DNA from: Clostridia bacterium
GTDB lineage: Bacteria > Bacillota > Clostridia > Oscillospirales > Acutalibacteraceae
Assembly (NCBI GenBank): GCA_017440755.1
Contig: JAFSGP010000004.1
Coordinates: 1 to 64,000, forward strand
Length of the DNA stretch: 64,000 nucleotides
Direction of reading: 5' to 3'
Made by a program: the position numbers and the translations under genes. The notes beneath the pieces are model-generated. The model was not told where the DNA came from. It searched no databases and was given only the letters and a program-made list of their open reading frames with translations. Positions 13,011 to 21,963 of this stretch are shown one piece after another. The first letter of the stretch is position 1. Each line of letters opens with the position of its first letter.

Positions 13011-14096
13011 ATGGCAAGAGTTTACAATTTTTCGGCCGGCCCTTCGATGCTGCCGGAGAGCGTACTGTCAAAAGCGGCTGCAGAGATGATGGATTATCAG
13101 GGCAGCGGACAGTCCGTTATGGAGATGTCTCATCGATCTAAGGTCTATCAGGGCATTTTCGATGAGACGGAAGCCCTGCTGCGGGAGGTTATGGAGATTC
13201 CCGACAACTACAAGGTGCTGTTCCTGCAGGGCGGTGCCTCCTCCCAGTTCGCGATGATTCCCATGAACCTGATGAACGGCAGCGGCAAGGCAGACTACGT
13301 GGTCACCGGTCAGTTCGCTAAAAAAGCCTACAAAGAGGCGGCTCGCTACGGCGAGGTTAAGGTGGTTGCCAGCTCAGAGGACAAGACCTTCTCCTACATA
13401 CCCAAGCTGGATCCCGCTACCTTCACCCCCGATGCGGATTATTTCTACATTTGTATGAACAACACCATTTTCGGCACCGTCTATCATGACCTGCCCGAGA
13501 CCGGTGACGTACCGCTGGTGGCGGACGCTTCTTCCTGCATTCTGTCCCGCCCCATCGACGTATCCAAGTTCGGCATCCTGTACGCCGGCGCCCAGAAGAA
13601 TATGGCGCCCGCCGGTGTGACGGTGGTGATTATTCGCGAGGACCTCATCGGCAAGACGATGGATAAGACTCCCACCATGTTCGACTATGCCGCCCATGCA
13701 GAGGCAGGCTCTATGTACAACACCCCGCCCTGCTGGTCCATCTATATGATGAAGCTGGTGCTGGAGTGGATTAAGAACGACGTGGGCGGTCTGGATAAGA
13801 TGCTGGAGCGCAACGAGAAGAAGGCGGCGCTGCTGTACGACTTCCTGGACAACTCCAAGCTGTTCAAGTCCCCCGTGGCGAAGGAGGACCGCTCCCTGAT
13901 GAACGTGCCCTTCGTCACCGGCGATGCCGACTTAGATGCAAAATTTGTAAAAGAGGCGGCCGCCGCAGGCTTCGTCAACATCAAGGGCCACCGCTCGGTG
14001 GGCGGTATGCGCGCCTCCATCTACAACGCTATGCCTTACGAGGGCGTGGAAAAGCTGGTCGCCTTTATGGCACAGTTTGAAAAGGAGAATGGGTAA
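13011..14096 (+). CDS. serC: Phosphoserine aminotransferase
   Basis: PLP enzyme that converts 3-phosphohydroxypyruvate and glutamate to O-phosphoserine, the second step of serine synthesis. The 361-aa protein opens MARVYNFSAGPSMLPESVL and has the PLP-binding GGASSQF loop (74-80), the DASS(C) segment (172-176) and the Schiff-base lysine K196 in GAQKNMAPAG. The C-terminus has the family signature GHRSVGGMRASIYNAM. The ATG start has GGAGG nine bases upstream. serA begins four bases after the stop, so the two are one operon. No serB phosphatase is nearby. Confidence 0.97.
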   Translation: MARVYNFSAGPSMLPESVLSKAAAEMMDYQGSGQSVMEMSHRSKVYQGIFDETEALLREVMEIPDNYKVLFLQGGASSQFAMIPMNLMNGSGKADYVVTGQFAKKAYKEAARYGEVKVVASSEDKTFSYIPKLDPATFTPDADYFYICMNNTIFGTVYHDLPETGDVPLVADASSCILSRPIDVSKFGILYAGAQKNMAPAGVTVVIIREDLIGKTMDKTPTMFDYAAHAEAGSMYNTPPCWSIYMMKLVLEWIKNDVGGLDKMLERNEKKAALLYDFLDNSKLFKSPVAKEDRSLMNVPFVTGDADLDAKFVKEAAAAGFVNIKGHRSVGGMRASIYNAMPYEGVEKLVAFMAQFEKENG

Positions 14097-14099
14097 GCA

Positions 14100-15260
14100 A
14101 TGAATATTTGTACGTTAAATAAAATTGCCGCCTGCGGTACCGACCGTCTGGGCGCAAACTATACCGTAACCGACGAGCTGACAGGCGCCGCGGGCGTACT
14201 GGTCCGCTCCGCCGCCATGCACGATATGGAGCTGCCGGACAGCCTGCTGGGTATCGCCCGCGCGGGTGCCGGTGTCAACAACATTCCCATCGACGCATGC
14301 AGCGAAAAGGGTATCGTGGTGTTCAACACCCCCGGTGCCAATGCCAACGCCGTAAAAGAGCTGGTGCTGGCGGGTCTGTTCCTCAGCTCCCGTAAAATCG
14401 TAGACGGCATCAACTGGGCCGCCACCCTCAAGGGGGAGGGCGACGCGGTAGGCAAGCTGGTGGAAAAGGGCAAGTCCTCCTACGTGGGTCCCGAACTGCT
14501 GGGCAAAAAGCTGGGCGTTATCGGTCTGGGCGCCATCGGTGTACTGGTGGCGAATGCCGCGGTCGCGCTGGGCATGGAAGTATACGGCTACGACCCCTAC
14601 CTGTCGGTAGATGCCGCGTGGAAGCTGTCCCGCCATATCGAGCATGCCACCAGTCTGGACGAAATTTACGCCGAATGCGACTATATTACCGTCCACGTAC
14701 CGCTGGTTCCCGATACCAAGGGAATGCTGAATGAAGCTGCTTTTGCCGCCATGAAGGACGGAGTGCGTATCCTCAACTTCTCCCGCGCCGGTCTGGTGGA
14801 CAGCGACGCCATGCTGGCGGCGCTGGCAAGCGGCAAGGTGGCCCGCTACGTGGTGGACTTCCCCACCGATGAGATGCTGGGTGTGGAGAACGTGGTTGCC
14901 ATTCCCCATCTGGGCGCTTCCACCCCCGAGAGCGAGGACAACTGTGCGGTGATGGCCGCCGACGAGCTGCGGGATTATCTGGAGAACGGTAACATCACCC
15001 ACTCGGTCAACTTCCCCGACGTGAAGGTGCCCCGTGTCGGCGATACCCGCCTGTGCGTGCTGCACCGCAATGTGCCCAACATTCTGGCACAGATTAGCTC
15101 GCTGGTAGCTGAAACCGGTGCCAACATCGAGTCGATGACCAACAAATCCCGCAAGGAATATGCCTACACGGTGCTGGACATCGTCGGCCCCGTGGCGGAG
15201 GGTATCGAAGATGCCATTATGAACATCGGCGATGCCATACTGCGGGTGCGTAAGCTTTAA
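14100..15260 (+). CDS. serA: D-3-phosphoglycerate dehydrogenase with ACT domain
   Basis: NAD-dependent first step of serine synthesis. The 386-aa protein has the 2-hydroxyacid dehydrogenase fold, with the dinucleotide motif GVIGLGAIG preceding GMEVYGYDPY, then HVPLVPDTKG, NFSRAGLVD and the catalytic-histidine region AIPHLGASTPE. The last 80 residues form an ACT domain (LCVLHRNVPNILAQISSL), which in this family senses serine for feedback inhibition. It is shorter than the roughly 525-aa three-domain form because it lacks the extra substrate-binding domain. It is translated from an ATG immediately after serC, with GGAG at the serC end. A large terminator follows. Confidence 0.95.
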   Translation: MNICTLNKIAACGTDRLGANYTVTDELTGAAGVLVRSAAMHDMELPDSLLGIARAGAGVNNIPIDACSEKGIVVFNTPGANANAVKELVLAGLFLSSRKIVDGINWAATLKGEGDAVGKLVEKGKSSYVGPELLGKKLGVIGLGAIGVLVANAAVALGMEVYGYDPYLSVDAAWKLSRHIEHATSLDEIYAECDYITVHVPLVPDTKGMLNEAAFAAMKDGVRILNFSRAGLVDSDAMLAALASGKVARYVVDFPTDEMLGVENVVAIPHLGASTPESEDNCAVMAADELRDYLENGNITHSVNFPDVKVPRVGDTRLCVLHRNVPNILAQISSLVAETGANIESMTNKSRKEYAYTVLDIVGPVAEGIEDAIMNIGDAILRVRKL

Positions 15261-15280
15261 TTTCTCTCGCTTTGAATATA

Positions 15281-15325
15281 GAAGGACCGTGTGCTCCTCG
15301 GAGTACACGGTCCTTCCTCTTTTTA
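15281..15325 (+). terminator. serCA terminator
   Basis: Long stem GAAGGACCGTGT/ACACGGTCCTTC with an internal CTCC/GGAG extension, followed by CTCTTTTT. It lies between the convergent serA and lysA genes. Confidence 0.88.
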
Positions 15326-15330
15326 TCCAC

Positions 15331-16644
15331 TTATTGGTCCAGCGCCAGCATATCCTCCAGCGTCTCTCGACGGACGGCAAGATAGTGCTTGCCGCCGCTG
15401 AGCATTACCACCGCCGGGCGGGGAATGCGGTTGTAGTTGGACGCCATCGAGTACTGGTAGGCACCGGTAGTCATAAAGGCGATGAGGTCGCCGCGGCGGA
15501 TATCCGACGGCAAGGAAACCTCCTCCTGCAGGATATCACCGCTCTCGCAGCAACGCCCCACCACCGAGCAGGTCATGTCCCGCTGGTCCAGCATGCGGGC
15601 GGCAGGCACCACCGTATACTCCGCGCCGTACAGCACGAAACGGGGGTTATCCGTCATGCCGCCATTGACAGACACGTAATTTTTATAACCGGGCAGCTTC
15701 TTCACCGCGCCCACGGTATACAGGGTCATGCCGGAATCCGCCACGATGCTGCGACCGGGCTCAAAGCTGATGAGCGGCATGGGGATACCATATTCCGCCA
15801 CCTTTTCCTTCACCCGCACACCTACCTCGCGGATAGCGGCGGCAATGTCAATGGTGGGGTCCTCCGCCACGTAGCGCACACCGTAACCGCCGCCCAAATC
15901 CAACTGCTCCGTCTCATAGCCGAAGCGGTCGCGAATATCTGCCAAGAAGGCTACCATCACGTCCACGGTAGCGATGTACACCGAGGAATCAAACACCTGA
16001 GACCCCACGTGGCAGTGGAAGCCTGCCAGACGCACGTTCGGCAGGGACAGCGCCAGCTCGGTGATTTCGTGAGCCTGTCCCAATTCGATAGCCGAACCGA
16101 ACTTACAGTCCACCTTACCCGTTGCCACCGCCTCGTAGGTGTGGGGGTCGATGCCGGGGGTGATGCGCAGAATCACCGCCTGGGTGCGTCCCATTTCCTC
16201 CGCTACGTCCTGAATGGCACGCAATTCGTCGGGACCGTCCACCACAAAATAGCCCACACCACAGTTGATAGCGTAGCGGATATCCGCGTCGGTCTTATTA
16301 TTGGAGTGGAAGTAGGCGCGCTCCAGCGGGAAGCCCGCCTTGCGGGCGGTAGCGATTTCGCCGGCGGACACCACGTCGATGCCCATACCCTCCTCCTTCA
16401 TGATTTCGCAGATGCGCTTGAAGGAGGCCGCCTTGGAGGCGTATAACACCTGCCCCTTGTCACCGAAAGCTTCCTTAACCGCCCCCAGATAGGTGCGGCA
16501 ACGCTCACGGATGCGGTCCTCGTCCATCAAATAGAGGGGCGTGCCGTATTTCTCCGCCAGCTCGGCGGTATTGTGTCCCGCGAACAGCAGCGTGCCGTCC
16601 TCGGACACGGAAATATTCTCACAGATACAATCCTTGGTTATCAC
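15331..16644 (-). CDS. lysA: Diaminopimelate decarboxylase
   Basis: PLP enzyme that makes L-lysine from meso-diaminopimelate. It is 437 aa with the alanine-racemase-type barrel: PLP lysine K71 in YASKAAS, the HSNNKT segment, the HCHVGSQV strand, the phosphate-binding DLGGGYGV loop, EPGRSIVA, and the catalytic CCESGD motif in the C-terminal beta domain. I use the GTG start at 16644, which has AAAGGAA upstream at a slightly long spacing. It is the last gene of dapA-ddh-lysA, 19 bases after ddh, and so lies under the lysine riboswitch upstream of dapA. Confidence 0.95.
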   Translation of the reverse strand: MITKDCICENISVSEDGTLLFAGHNTAELAEKYGTPLYLMDEDRIRERCRTYLGAVKEAFGDKGQVLYASKAASFKRICEIMKEEGMGIDVVSAGEIATARKAGFPLERAYFHSNNKTDADIRYAINCGVGYFVVDGPDELRAIQDVAEEMGRTQAVILRITPGIDPHTYEAVATGKVDCKFGSAIELGQAHEITELALSLPNVRLAGFHCHVGSQVFDSSVYIATVDVMVAFLADIRDRFGYETEQLDLGGGYGVRYVAEDPTIDIAAAIREVGVRVKEKVAEYGIPMPLISFEPGRSIVADSGMTLYTVGAVKKLPGYKNYVSVNGGMTDNPRFVLYGAEYTVVPAARMLDQRDMTCSVVGRCCESGDILQEEVSLPSDIRRGDLIAFMTTGAYQYSMASNYNRIPRPAVVMLSGGKHYLAVRRETLEDMLALDQ

Positions 16645-16663
16645 GATTGGAAATTCCTTTCAA

Positions 16664-17641
16664 TTACAACATCGTCGCCCGCAGCTCCTCCGCCGACAGG
16701 GGAGACAGCAGCGCAGGCGGAATATCAAACACCGTCTTGCAGCCATACTCCCCCTTCTGCGCCAGACGGTATACCGCCCGCGCATAGGCCACCAGCACGC
16801 TGGCGGTAAATTCGGGATTGGAGTCTAATTTCAGGCTATATTCGATAGCGTGCTTGTGCTCCCCGTTCCAGCCGGTACAGCCGGTGCGGATAACAAAGCC
16901 ACCGTGGGGAATGCCGCTGTGGTCCCGCTTCAGCTCCTCCTCGGAGAGGAAGGTAACGGTGGTATCGTAGTCAGCGAAATAGTTGGGCATCGTCTTGATT
17001 TCCTGCTCGATGCGGGCTTTATCCGCGCCCTCTTCCGCCACCACGTAGCACTCCCGCAGATGCTTCTGGCGGGTGGTAAGCGCGGGGTTTTCCCCCGCCC
17101 GCACCGCCGCCAGCGCGGCGTCCACAGGCACAGTATACTGGCGGGCGTCCTTTACCCCGTCAATGCGACGAATGGCATCGGAATGCCCCTGGCTGACCCC
17201 CCGCCCCCAGAAGGTGTAGTCCTTACCCTGCGGCAGGACGGCGGAGGCATACAGACGGTTAAGCGAGAACATACCCGGGTCCCAGCCGGCGGAAATGAGG
17301 GCGGTATGCCCCGTCTCTGCCGCCGCCGTGTTCACCCGCGCAAAGTGGGCGGGGATAGCGGCGTGGGTGTCAAAGCTGTCCACCACGTTAAACGTCTTGG
17401 CGAAGGTGGGGGTCATCTCCGGCAGGTCGGTGGCACTGCCGCCGCACAGAATCAACACGTCAATCTCGTCCTTGTGGGCGAGAATGTCGTCAATACGGTA
17501 CACGGGAGTATCCCCGTAGGGCTTGACGCTCGCGGGAGAGCGGCGGGTATAGATGCCGGTCAGGGTCGCATCGGCACACTGCTTTACCGCGCACTCAACT
17601 CCCCGCCCCAAGTTTCCGTAGCCATAGATTGCAATTTTCAC
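16664..17641 (-). CDS. ddh: meso-Diaminopimelate dehydrogenase
   Basis: NADP-dependent one-step route from tetrahydrodipicolinate and ammonia to meso-diaminopimelate, bypassing the acylated pathways. The 325-aa protein begins VKIAIYGYGNLGRGVE (Rossmann GxGxxG). It has the family segments CGGSATD, FNVVDSFDTHAAIPAH, ISAGWDPGMFSLNRLYA, GRGVSQGHSDAIRRIDGVKDARQYT and a C-terminal GWNGEHKHA. I chose the GTG at 17641, which has AAGGAGGG upstream; the longer frame reaches back into dapA without a ribosome site. It is the middle gene of the lysine operon. Confidence 0.95.
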   Translation of the reverse strand: MKIAIYGYGNLGRGVECAVKQCADATLTGIYTRRSPASVKPYGDTPVYRIDDILAHKDEIDVLILCGGSATDLPEMTPTFAKTFNVVDSFDTHAAIPAHFARVNTAAAETGHTALISAGWDPGMFSLNRLYASAVLPQGKDYTFWGRGVSQGHSDAIRRIDGVKDARQYTVPVDAALAAVRAGENPALTTRQKHLRECYVVAEEGADKARIEQEIKTMPNYFADYDTTVTFLSEEELKRDHSGIPHGGFVIRTGCTGWNGEHKHAIEYSLKLDSNPEFTASVLVAYARAVYRLAQKGEYGCKTVFDIPPALLSPLSAEELRATML

Positions 17642-17664
17642 AAGATTGCCCTCCTTTCGATGGG

Positions 17665-18549
17665 TCAAATCAGATTCTGCTCCTTCATCAAGCCAAGCAG
17701 AGTTTCGCGGTGGGCGTCCTCCATAGGAGTCAAGGGCAGGCGGAGATAATCCTCGCCATAGCCCATCGCCGCCATCGCCGCCTTGACGGGAATGGGGTTC
17801 ACCTCACAGAAGAGAGCGTCCACCAGCGGCAGATACATAAGCTGTGCCGCCGTTGCCTCGGCGGTGCGACCCGCCATATAGTCGTGACACATCTTAGAAG
17901 TCTCGGCGGGCAGCAGGTTGGACAGAACGGAAATCACGCCCTTACCGCCCAGAGACAGCACCGGCACAATCTGGTCGTCGTTGCCGGAATAAATGTCGAT
18001 ATTGTCCCCGCACAGGTGCGCCACCTGCGCAATCTGGGAGATGTTGCCACTGGCCTCCTTAATGCCCACGATGTTGGGGTGCTGCGCCAGCTTGGCCACC
18101 GTGGTCGGCAACAGGTTGCAGCCGGTACGGCCGGGCACGTTGTACAGAATGCAGGGCTTGGTGCTGGCGTCCGCAATAGCGGTAAAGGACTGAATGAGAC
18201 CCTGCTGGGTCGCCTTGTTATAGTAGGGGGTCACCAGCAGCATGGCGTCCGCCCCCACCTCGCAGGCATACTTGGTCAGTTCGATGGCGTAGGCGATGTC
18301 GTTGGAGCCGGTACCCGCAATCACAGGTACGCGACCCGCCACCCGCTCCACGCAGTAGCGGATAACCTCTTTATGCTCCGCGTCGGTAAGGGTGGAACCC
18401 TCGCCGGTGGTGCCTGCCACCACAATGGCGTCGATGCCCGCCTCAATCTGCCAGTCGATAAGCCGACCGAACCGGGGATAATCCACCCCATCGGCGGTCA
18501 AGGGGGTCACAATGGCGGTGGCGGCGCCGGTAAATACCGTGTTTTTCAT
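17665..18549 (-). CDS. dapA: 4-Hydroxy-tetrahydrodipicolinate synthase
   Basis: Condenses pyruvate with aspartate semialdehyde, the committed step of lysine/diaminopimelate synthesis. The 294-aa barrel protein has the pyruvate-binding GTTGEGSTL segment (46-54), the catalytic tyrosine Y136 in YNVPGRTG and the Schiff-base lysine K164 in GIKEASG. The ATG at 18549 follows AAGGAAGG. It is the first gene of the operon; 42 bases upstream is the terminator of a lysine riboswitch, so lysine is predicted to switch the whole operon off. dapB is not in the window. Confidence 0.97.
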   Translation of the reverse strand: MKNTVFTGAATAIVTPLTADGVDYPRFGRLIDWQIEAGIDAIVVAGTTGEGSTLTDAEHKEVIRYCVERVAGRVPVIAGTGSNDIAYAIELTKYACEVGADAMLLVTPYYNKATQQGLIQSFTAIADASTKPCILYNVPGRTGCNLLPTTVAKLAQHPNIVGIKEASGNISQIAQVAHLCGDNIDIYSGNDDQIVPVLSLGGKGVISVLSNLLPAETSKMCHDYMAGRTAEATAAQLMYLPLVDALFCEVNPIPVKAAMAAMGYGEDYLRLPLTPMEDAHRETLLGLMKEQNLI

Positions 18550-18591
18550 AGTTTACTACCTTCCTTTGCACAATATACGGACAGAGGCATG

Positions 18592-18622
18592 AAAAAAGGA
18601 TAGCAGCACGCAGGCAGCCATC
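18592..18622 (-). terminator. Riboswitch-controlled terminator upstream of dapA
   Basis: Minus strand GGATGGCTGC pairs with GCTGCTATCC (one wobble, one mismatch) and is followed by six T. It lies directly downstream of the L-box aptamer, as expected of the expression platform. Confidence 0.8.
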
Positions 18623-18639
18623 CACACAAAGTCCCCTAT

Positions 18640-18825
18640 CGGGGTGGTTTTGGATAGCCCTCCGCATTACTGCGACAACAGGACGGATATTCTCCGCACT
18701 GCCAGCCTATCGGGTGCCATGCCGACGACTTCGGCATCCGTCCCTTTCCCCCGCGGTCGCGGCGACCGCCTCAAGCAGGCTGTGAGCAGGGTACTATTGA
18801 CAAGATGCGCCTCTATCTACTATGG
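18640..18825 (-). promoter_or_regulatory. Lysine riboswitch (L-box)
   Basis: Read on the minus strand, the leader contains the conserved L-box blocks in order: GATAGAGGCGC, AGTA, GGGGGAAAGGG, GCCGAAG, GGCTGGCAGTG, GTCGCAGT and the closing GGAGGGCTATC that pairs with the opening GATAGAG region. A CCCCGATAGGGG hairpin and a terminator follow, then dapA. Lysine binding should favour the terminator and shut down dapA-ddh-lysA. Confidence 0.93.
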
Positions 18826-18829
18826 GTTG

Positions 18830-18858
18830 AGTGTACCACAAACAAAAAGCCTTGTCAA
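18830..18858 (-). promoter_or_regulatory. Promoter of the lysine operon
   Basis: Minus strand TTGACA (18858-18853), 17 bases, TACACT (18835-18830), placing the transcript start at the 5' end of the riboswitch. Confidence 0.75.
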
Positions 18859-18929
18859 CCCCTGAAATACAGGTGTTTTTTGTCCTGTAAAAAAATTTTT
18901 TCTTTTTTCTGTTTTTTTAGGTTTGCCTA

Positions 18930-18958
18930 TAGACTTTCCCGCGAAAATGCGGTATAGT
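18930..18958 (+). promoter_or_regulatory. Promoter of the compact paralogue gene
   Basis: TAGACT (18930-18935), 17 bases, TATAGT (18953-18958). It overlaps the upstream part of the open frame and so supports the downstream GTG start at 19007. Confidence 0.6.
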
Positions 18959-19006
18959 ATCATTATTCCACAGGATAAAATAATTGCCGAACAGGAGGTT
19001 TTCCGC

Positions 19007-20530
19007 GTGAAACAGTATATCAAGGACAAGAAGGTATGGGTTACCCCCAACCTGTGTAAGGATGGGTTCGAATTCGAGATACAGGTGCTGAAATACCACC
19101 CCTACGACACCGATAAGGTGCGAGAGAGCGTGGTGGGACAGGACATCGGCACCCCCAACAGCTACCGCGGACTGGTGAACGTCCACGCCGAGGAATGGAC
19201 CAACTCCCTGCACTTTGGGAACCCCGGCATCTTCGCCGACCCGCCCAAGACCCGTCAGGAGGCGGTGGAGCGCTACCGCCAGAAGCTGGAGGAGCGGTAT
19301 ATTAAGGGGAAGCCCCATCCTTGGCTGTCCTTCAACGGGCATTTTACCTGTCATCATTACGCAGGCGAGTTCGGCTTCGATTGCATCGGCTCGGAAATCG
19401 GCTGTCTGATTAAGAATAACCAGATGCAGATGGCGTTTAACCGCGGTGCCGCCCGCCAGTACCATCTGCCGTGGATGATTGACGTGTCCCCTTGGTACGA
19501 CGATTTCAGCATGCTGGATTACAGCGGCTGCTCCATCTGGGGTGTGGCCAGCGGTCCCGATTTCGGTCACTCTCTGTCCTATATCGAGCGAGAATATTAT
19601 CTCGCCTATATGTCGGGCGCCACCCAGATTACCGCCGAGGCGGCGGGTATCACCGCCTTCTACCCCGAGGAGAACGAAAACGGACACTACAAGCTCTCCC
19701 CCCACGGCGAACTGTGCAAATCCTTCTACGAATTCACCAAGCGCAACCCCGACATCGGTATCCCCTATACCCCCTTTGCTCTGTTCCTCGACCTGTACCA
19801 CGGCTGTAACTACGGCAGCCCCTTCAAGGGCAAGGCCTTCGAGGTGTTCCCCTATGAGCGGGGTGACTGGTTCACCTATAACCTGATGGACCTGTTCTAT
19901 AAGGGCGGCTGCTGGGAGACCTGGGACCGTCCCGAGCTGGGCTCTCTGGGCGCCAGCCCCTACGGCGACAGCTTGGACGTGCTGGTACAGACCGCCTCTC
20001 TCGAGGTGATGCAGAGCTATCCTGTGCTGATTCTCTCCGGCTGCCTGTCCCTCTCCGATGCGGAGCGGGAAAAGGTGTACGCCTACGTGGAGAATGGCGG
20101 CACGCTGGTGATGAACGCCGCCTACACCGAGCAGCTGCCGAAATACACCGACAGCGGCGACTACGGCGCCGGTCGGGTGATTCGCTTCGGTCCCGATTGG
20201 TCGATTCATGGTCTGCGCAACATCCTGCCGAAGCTGGCAGAGGAGTATCTGCCCTTTACCGTCAGCGGCAACGTGGACTATATGGTGAACGTAAAGGAGA
20301 ACAGCCTCATCCTCACGGTGATGAACCATGAGGGAATCACCAAGATGCCTCGCGAGCTGCCGGAGGTAGACCTGTCCAAGACCCAGATGGTAAACGTTTT
20401 GCTCAAAGAGGACGCTCCTCTCGCTTCCGTACGAGAGTTGTACGCCGACACCGCCCTGCCCACTATGGCACAGCAGAATCTACTGATGGAGCCCGGTGCT
20501 ATCCGCATACTGGAGTTTACGTTCCAATAA
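19007..20530 (+). CDS. Uncharacterised glycosidase-like protein, compact cytosolic form (family A paralogue 1)
   Basis: I do not recognise a named family. This 507-aa protein has no signal peptide. It is the shortest of eight related proteins in the window. Residues 1-310 look like a barrel domain containing GSE (E130), RGAARQY (146-152), DVSPW (159-163), the helix REYYLAYMSGA and a second acidic residue E211 in AEAAG. Residues 315-415 carry SPYGDSLDVL and YVENGGTLVMN, resembling the Rossmann-like domain that follows the barrel in GH42 enzymes. A beta domain closes the protein (MVNVKENSLILTVMNHEG). The GTG start is chosen because AGGAGG is seven bases upstream and the promoter lies inside the longer frame. 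It is the only member on the plus strand, convergent with the main cluster. A glycoside hydrolase role is an inference from architecture and neighbours. Confidence 0.7.
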   Translation: MKQYIKDKKVWVTPNLCKDGFEFEIQVLKYHPYDTDKVRESVVGQDIGTPNSYRGLVNVHAEEWTNSLHFGNPGIFADPPKTRQEAVERYRQKLEERYIKGKPHPWLSFNGHFTCHHYAGEFGFDCIGSEIGCLIKNNQMQMAFNRGAARQYHLPWMIDVSPWYDDFSMLDYSGCSIWGVASGPDFGHSLSYIEREYYLAYMSGATQITAEAAGITAFYPEENENGHYKLSPHGELCKSFYEFTKRNPDIGIPYTPFALFLDLYHGCNYGSPFKGKAFEVFPYERGDWFTYNLMDLFYKGGCWETWDRPELGSLGASPYGDSLDVLVQTASLEVMQSYPVLILSGCLSLSDAEREKVYAYVENGGTLVMNAAYTEQLPKYTDSGDYGAGRVIRFGPDWSIHGLRNILPKLAEEYLPFTVSGNVDYMVNVKENSLILTVMNHEGITKMPRELPEVDLSKTQMVNVLLKEDAPLASVRELYADTALPTMAQQNLLMEPGAIRILEFTFQ

Positions 20531-20538
20531 AAGATAAG

Positions 20539-20570
20539 AAATCCCGCTGTCCTGTGACAGCGGGATTTTC
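20539..20570 (+). terminator. Bidirectional terminator between convergent genes
   Basis: 13-bp perfect stem AAATCCCGCTGTC/GACAGCGGGATTT with a CTGT loop; A and T runs on both sides serve the plus-strand gene and the minus-strand hydrolase. Confidence 0.92.
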
Positions 20571-20579
20571 CTTGTTCTT

Positions 20580-21314
20580 TTATACACCGCAGGCCTTGCA
20601 GATGAAGTCCACCACCGGGGTAGGATCCTCCAGACCGTGGGGGTGATGGTCGCAACCGGGCTTCAGGTACACCGTGATGGGGATACCCGCCGCCTCGTAG
20701 GCTTCTTTGACGAAAATGCCGTTTTCGATATAGGGCACGGTGTTGTCGCTGTCCCCCGCCACCATAATGGTGGGCAGCTTCGCCGCCACCAGCTGGGGCA
20801 GCTTATCCAGCGGCATCTCACGGTAGGACAGCAGGCGGGACACCGACTCGATATTCAGGGCGTTCAGGATTTCCGGAATAGCCGCACCCTCACCCAGCAC
20901 CTCGCCCACGCCGAAGCCGCAAGGACAGCTCATGTAGTTGACCACGGGGGCGTCCAGATACAGGCACTTGACCAGCTCCGGATACTTTGCCGCCAGCTTG
21001 ATGGCAATCAGACCGCCGCAGCTCATACCCACCGGCACCATCTTATCGCACAGACCGTACTCCTTCTGCACCCAGCGGACAAACCGTGCCTGGCGGTCCA
21101 GATTGTCGTCGGTACCCCAACGGTTGGTGTTGCGAATGCAGCACAGGTGGAAGCCCTTCTTGAGCAGTTCCACCTCAGTGGCAGGGAATGCGCCCCAATA
21201 ATGGGTCTTCAGCAGCAGCTGTCCGTTAGCCGTGCCGGGGTTGGGACAGGTGACAAAAGCCTCCATATCCTCAAACATGTGACGATGAAATTCAAATCCA
21301 CTCCAAGTTTCCAT
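20580..21314 (-). CDS. Alpha/beta-hydrolase (probable carbohydrate or ester deacylase)
   Basis: The 244-aa intracellular protein has the alpha/beta-hydrolase triad: nucleophile Ser in GMSCGG, Asp in the AGDSDNTVP segment and His in the GCDHHPHGLED segment. No signal peptide is present. I start at the second of two ATGs (21314) because it lies eight bases from AAGGAGG; the first is too close. A promoter is visible at 21359-21386, so it can be expressed independently although it ends the long minus-strand cluster. Its position with glycosidases suggests removal of acyl groups from sugars. The exact substrate is not visible. Confidence 0.75.
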   Translation of the reverse strand: METWSGFEFHRHMFEDMEAFVTCPNPGTANGQLLLKTHYWGAFPATEVELLKKGFHLCCIRNTNRWGTDDNLDRQARFVRWVQKEYGLCDKMVPVGMSCGGLIAIKLAAKYPELVKCLYLDAPVVNYMSCPCGFGVGEVLGEGAAIPEILNALNIESVSRLLSYREMPLDKLPQLVAAKLPTIMVAGDSDNTVPYIENGIFVKEAYEAAGIPITVYLKPGCDHHPHGLEDPTPVVDFICKACGV

Positions 21315-21358
21315 TGCCATTTCCTCCTTTTTGCCGTACACGACGGCTGTTCAAGGGC

Positions 21359-21386
21359 ATTATACCACACACGGCATACAATGCAA
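21359..21386 (-). promoter_or_regulatory. Promoter of the alpha/beta-hydrolase gene
   Basis: Minus strand TTGCAT (21386-21381), 16 bases, TATAAT (21364-21359). Confidence 0.7.
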
Positions 21387-21403
21387 CGGTTTTCTTCCTG
21401 TTT

Positions 21404-21943
21404 TTAGGGATTTTCCTCGTTTTTTTGCGTGTTTTTGCGGTCGTACAGCAGCATGCCTGCCACGGTAAACACCAGCAGCGGAATGTGGGTCAACAATCCG
21501 TTGTAAGACTTGGACAGCACGTCATAGGTGCACCACAGCACCATATTAACGATGGTCCAGAAGCGATACTTGGCGCCGCTCTTCTGAATGATGCACATGA
21601 TAAAGGTGAGGGAGGCGATGATCACCAGCACGCCCAACCAGGTAAGACCACCCACCCACAGGTTCACCGCAATGATGGACACCGCATAGCAAACCAGCAA
21701 CCACGCAGGCAACGGCTTATTCTTGCGCTCAAAGAAATAGTTGATAAAGGTCTGCGCCGCTCCCAAATACAGAGTCGCCGCCCCGTTGATGCCGCTGCCG
21801 GCGAGCAAATAACCCGTCGCTACAATGGCGTTGGCAAAGCACACCAGTGCCAGAATGGTCTTCATACCGGCATTCTTCAAAATAGATGCCAAAATCATAC
21901 AGATAAGACCAATAATACTGAAAGCATACGATAAAATTTGCAA
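21404..21943 (-). CDS. YgjV-family small membrane protein
   Basis: The 179-aa protein is almost entirely hydrophobic, with about six predicted membrane segments starting at residues 4, 28, 56, 81, 104 and 155. Residue pattern and length match the YgjV (Imp-YgjV) inner-membrane family, whose function is unknown. The start is a TTG at 21943 with GGAGGA seven bases upstream; the ATG in that gap is in another frame. It follows the GH20-like gene by 20 bases and is probably co-transcribed with it. A role in sugar uptake is possible but not shown by the sequence. Confidence 0.7.
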   Translation of the reverse strand: MQILSYAFSIIGLICMILASILKNAGMKTILALVCFANAIVATGYLLAGSGINGAATLYLGAAQTFINYFFERKNKPLPAWLLVCYAVSIIAVNLWVGGLTWLGVLVIIASLTFIMCIIQKSGAKYRFWTIVNMVLWCTYDVLSKSYNGLLTHIPLLVFTVAGMLLYDRKNTQKNEENP

Positions 21944-21963
21944 TTTTCATTCCTCCAATGATG

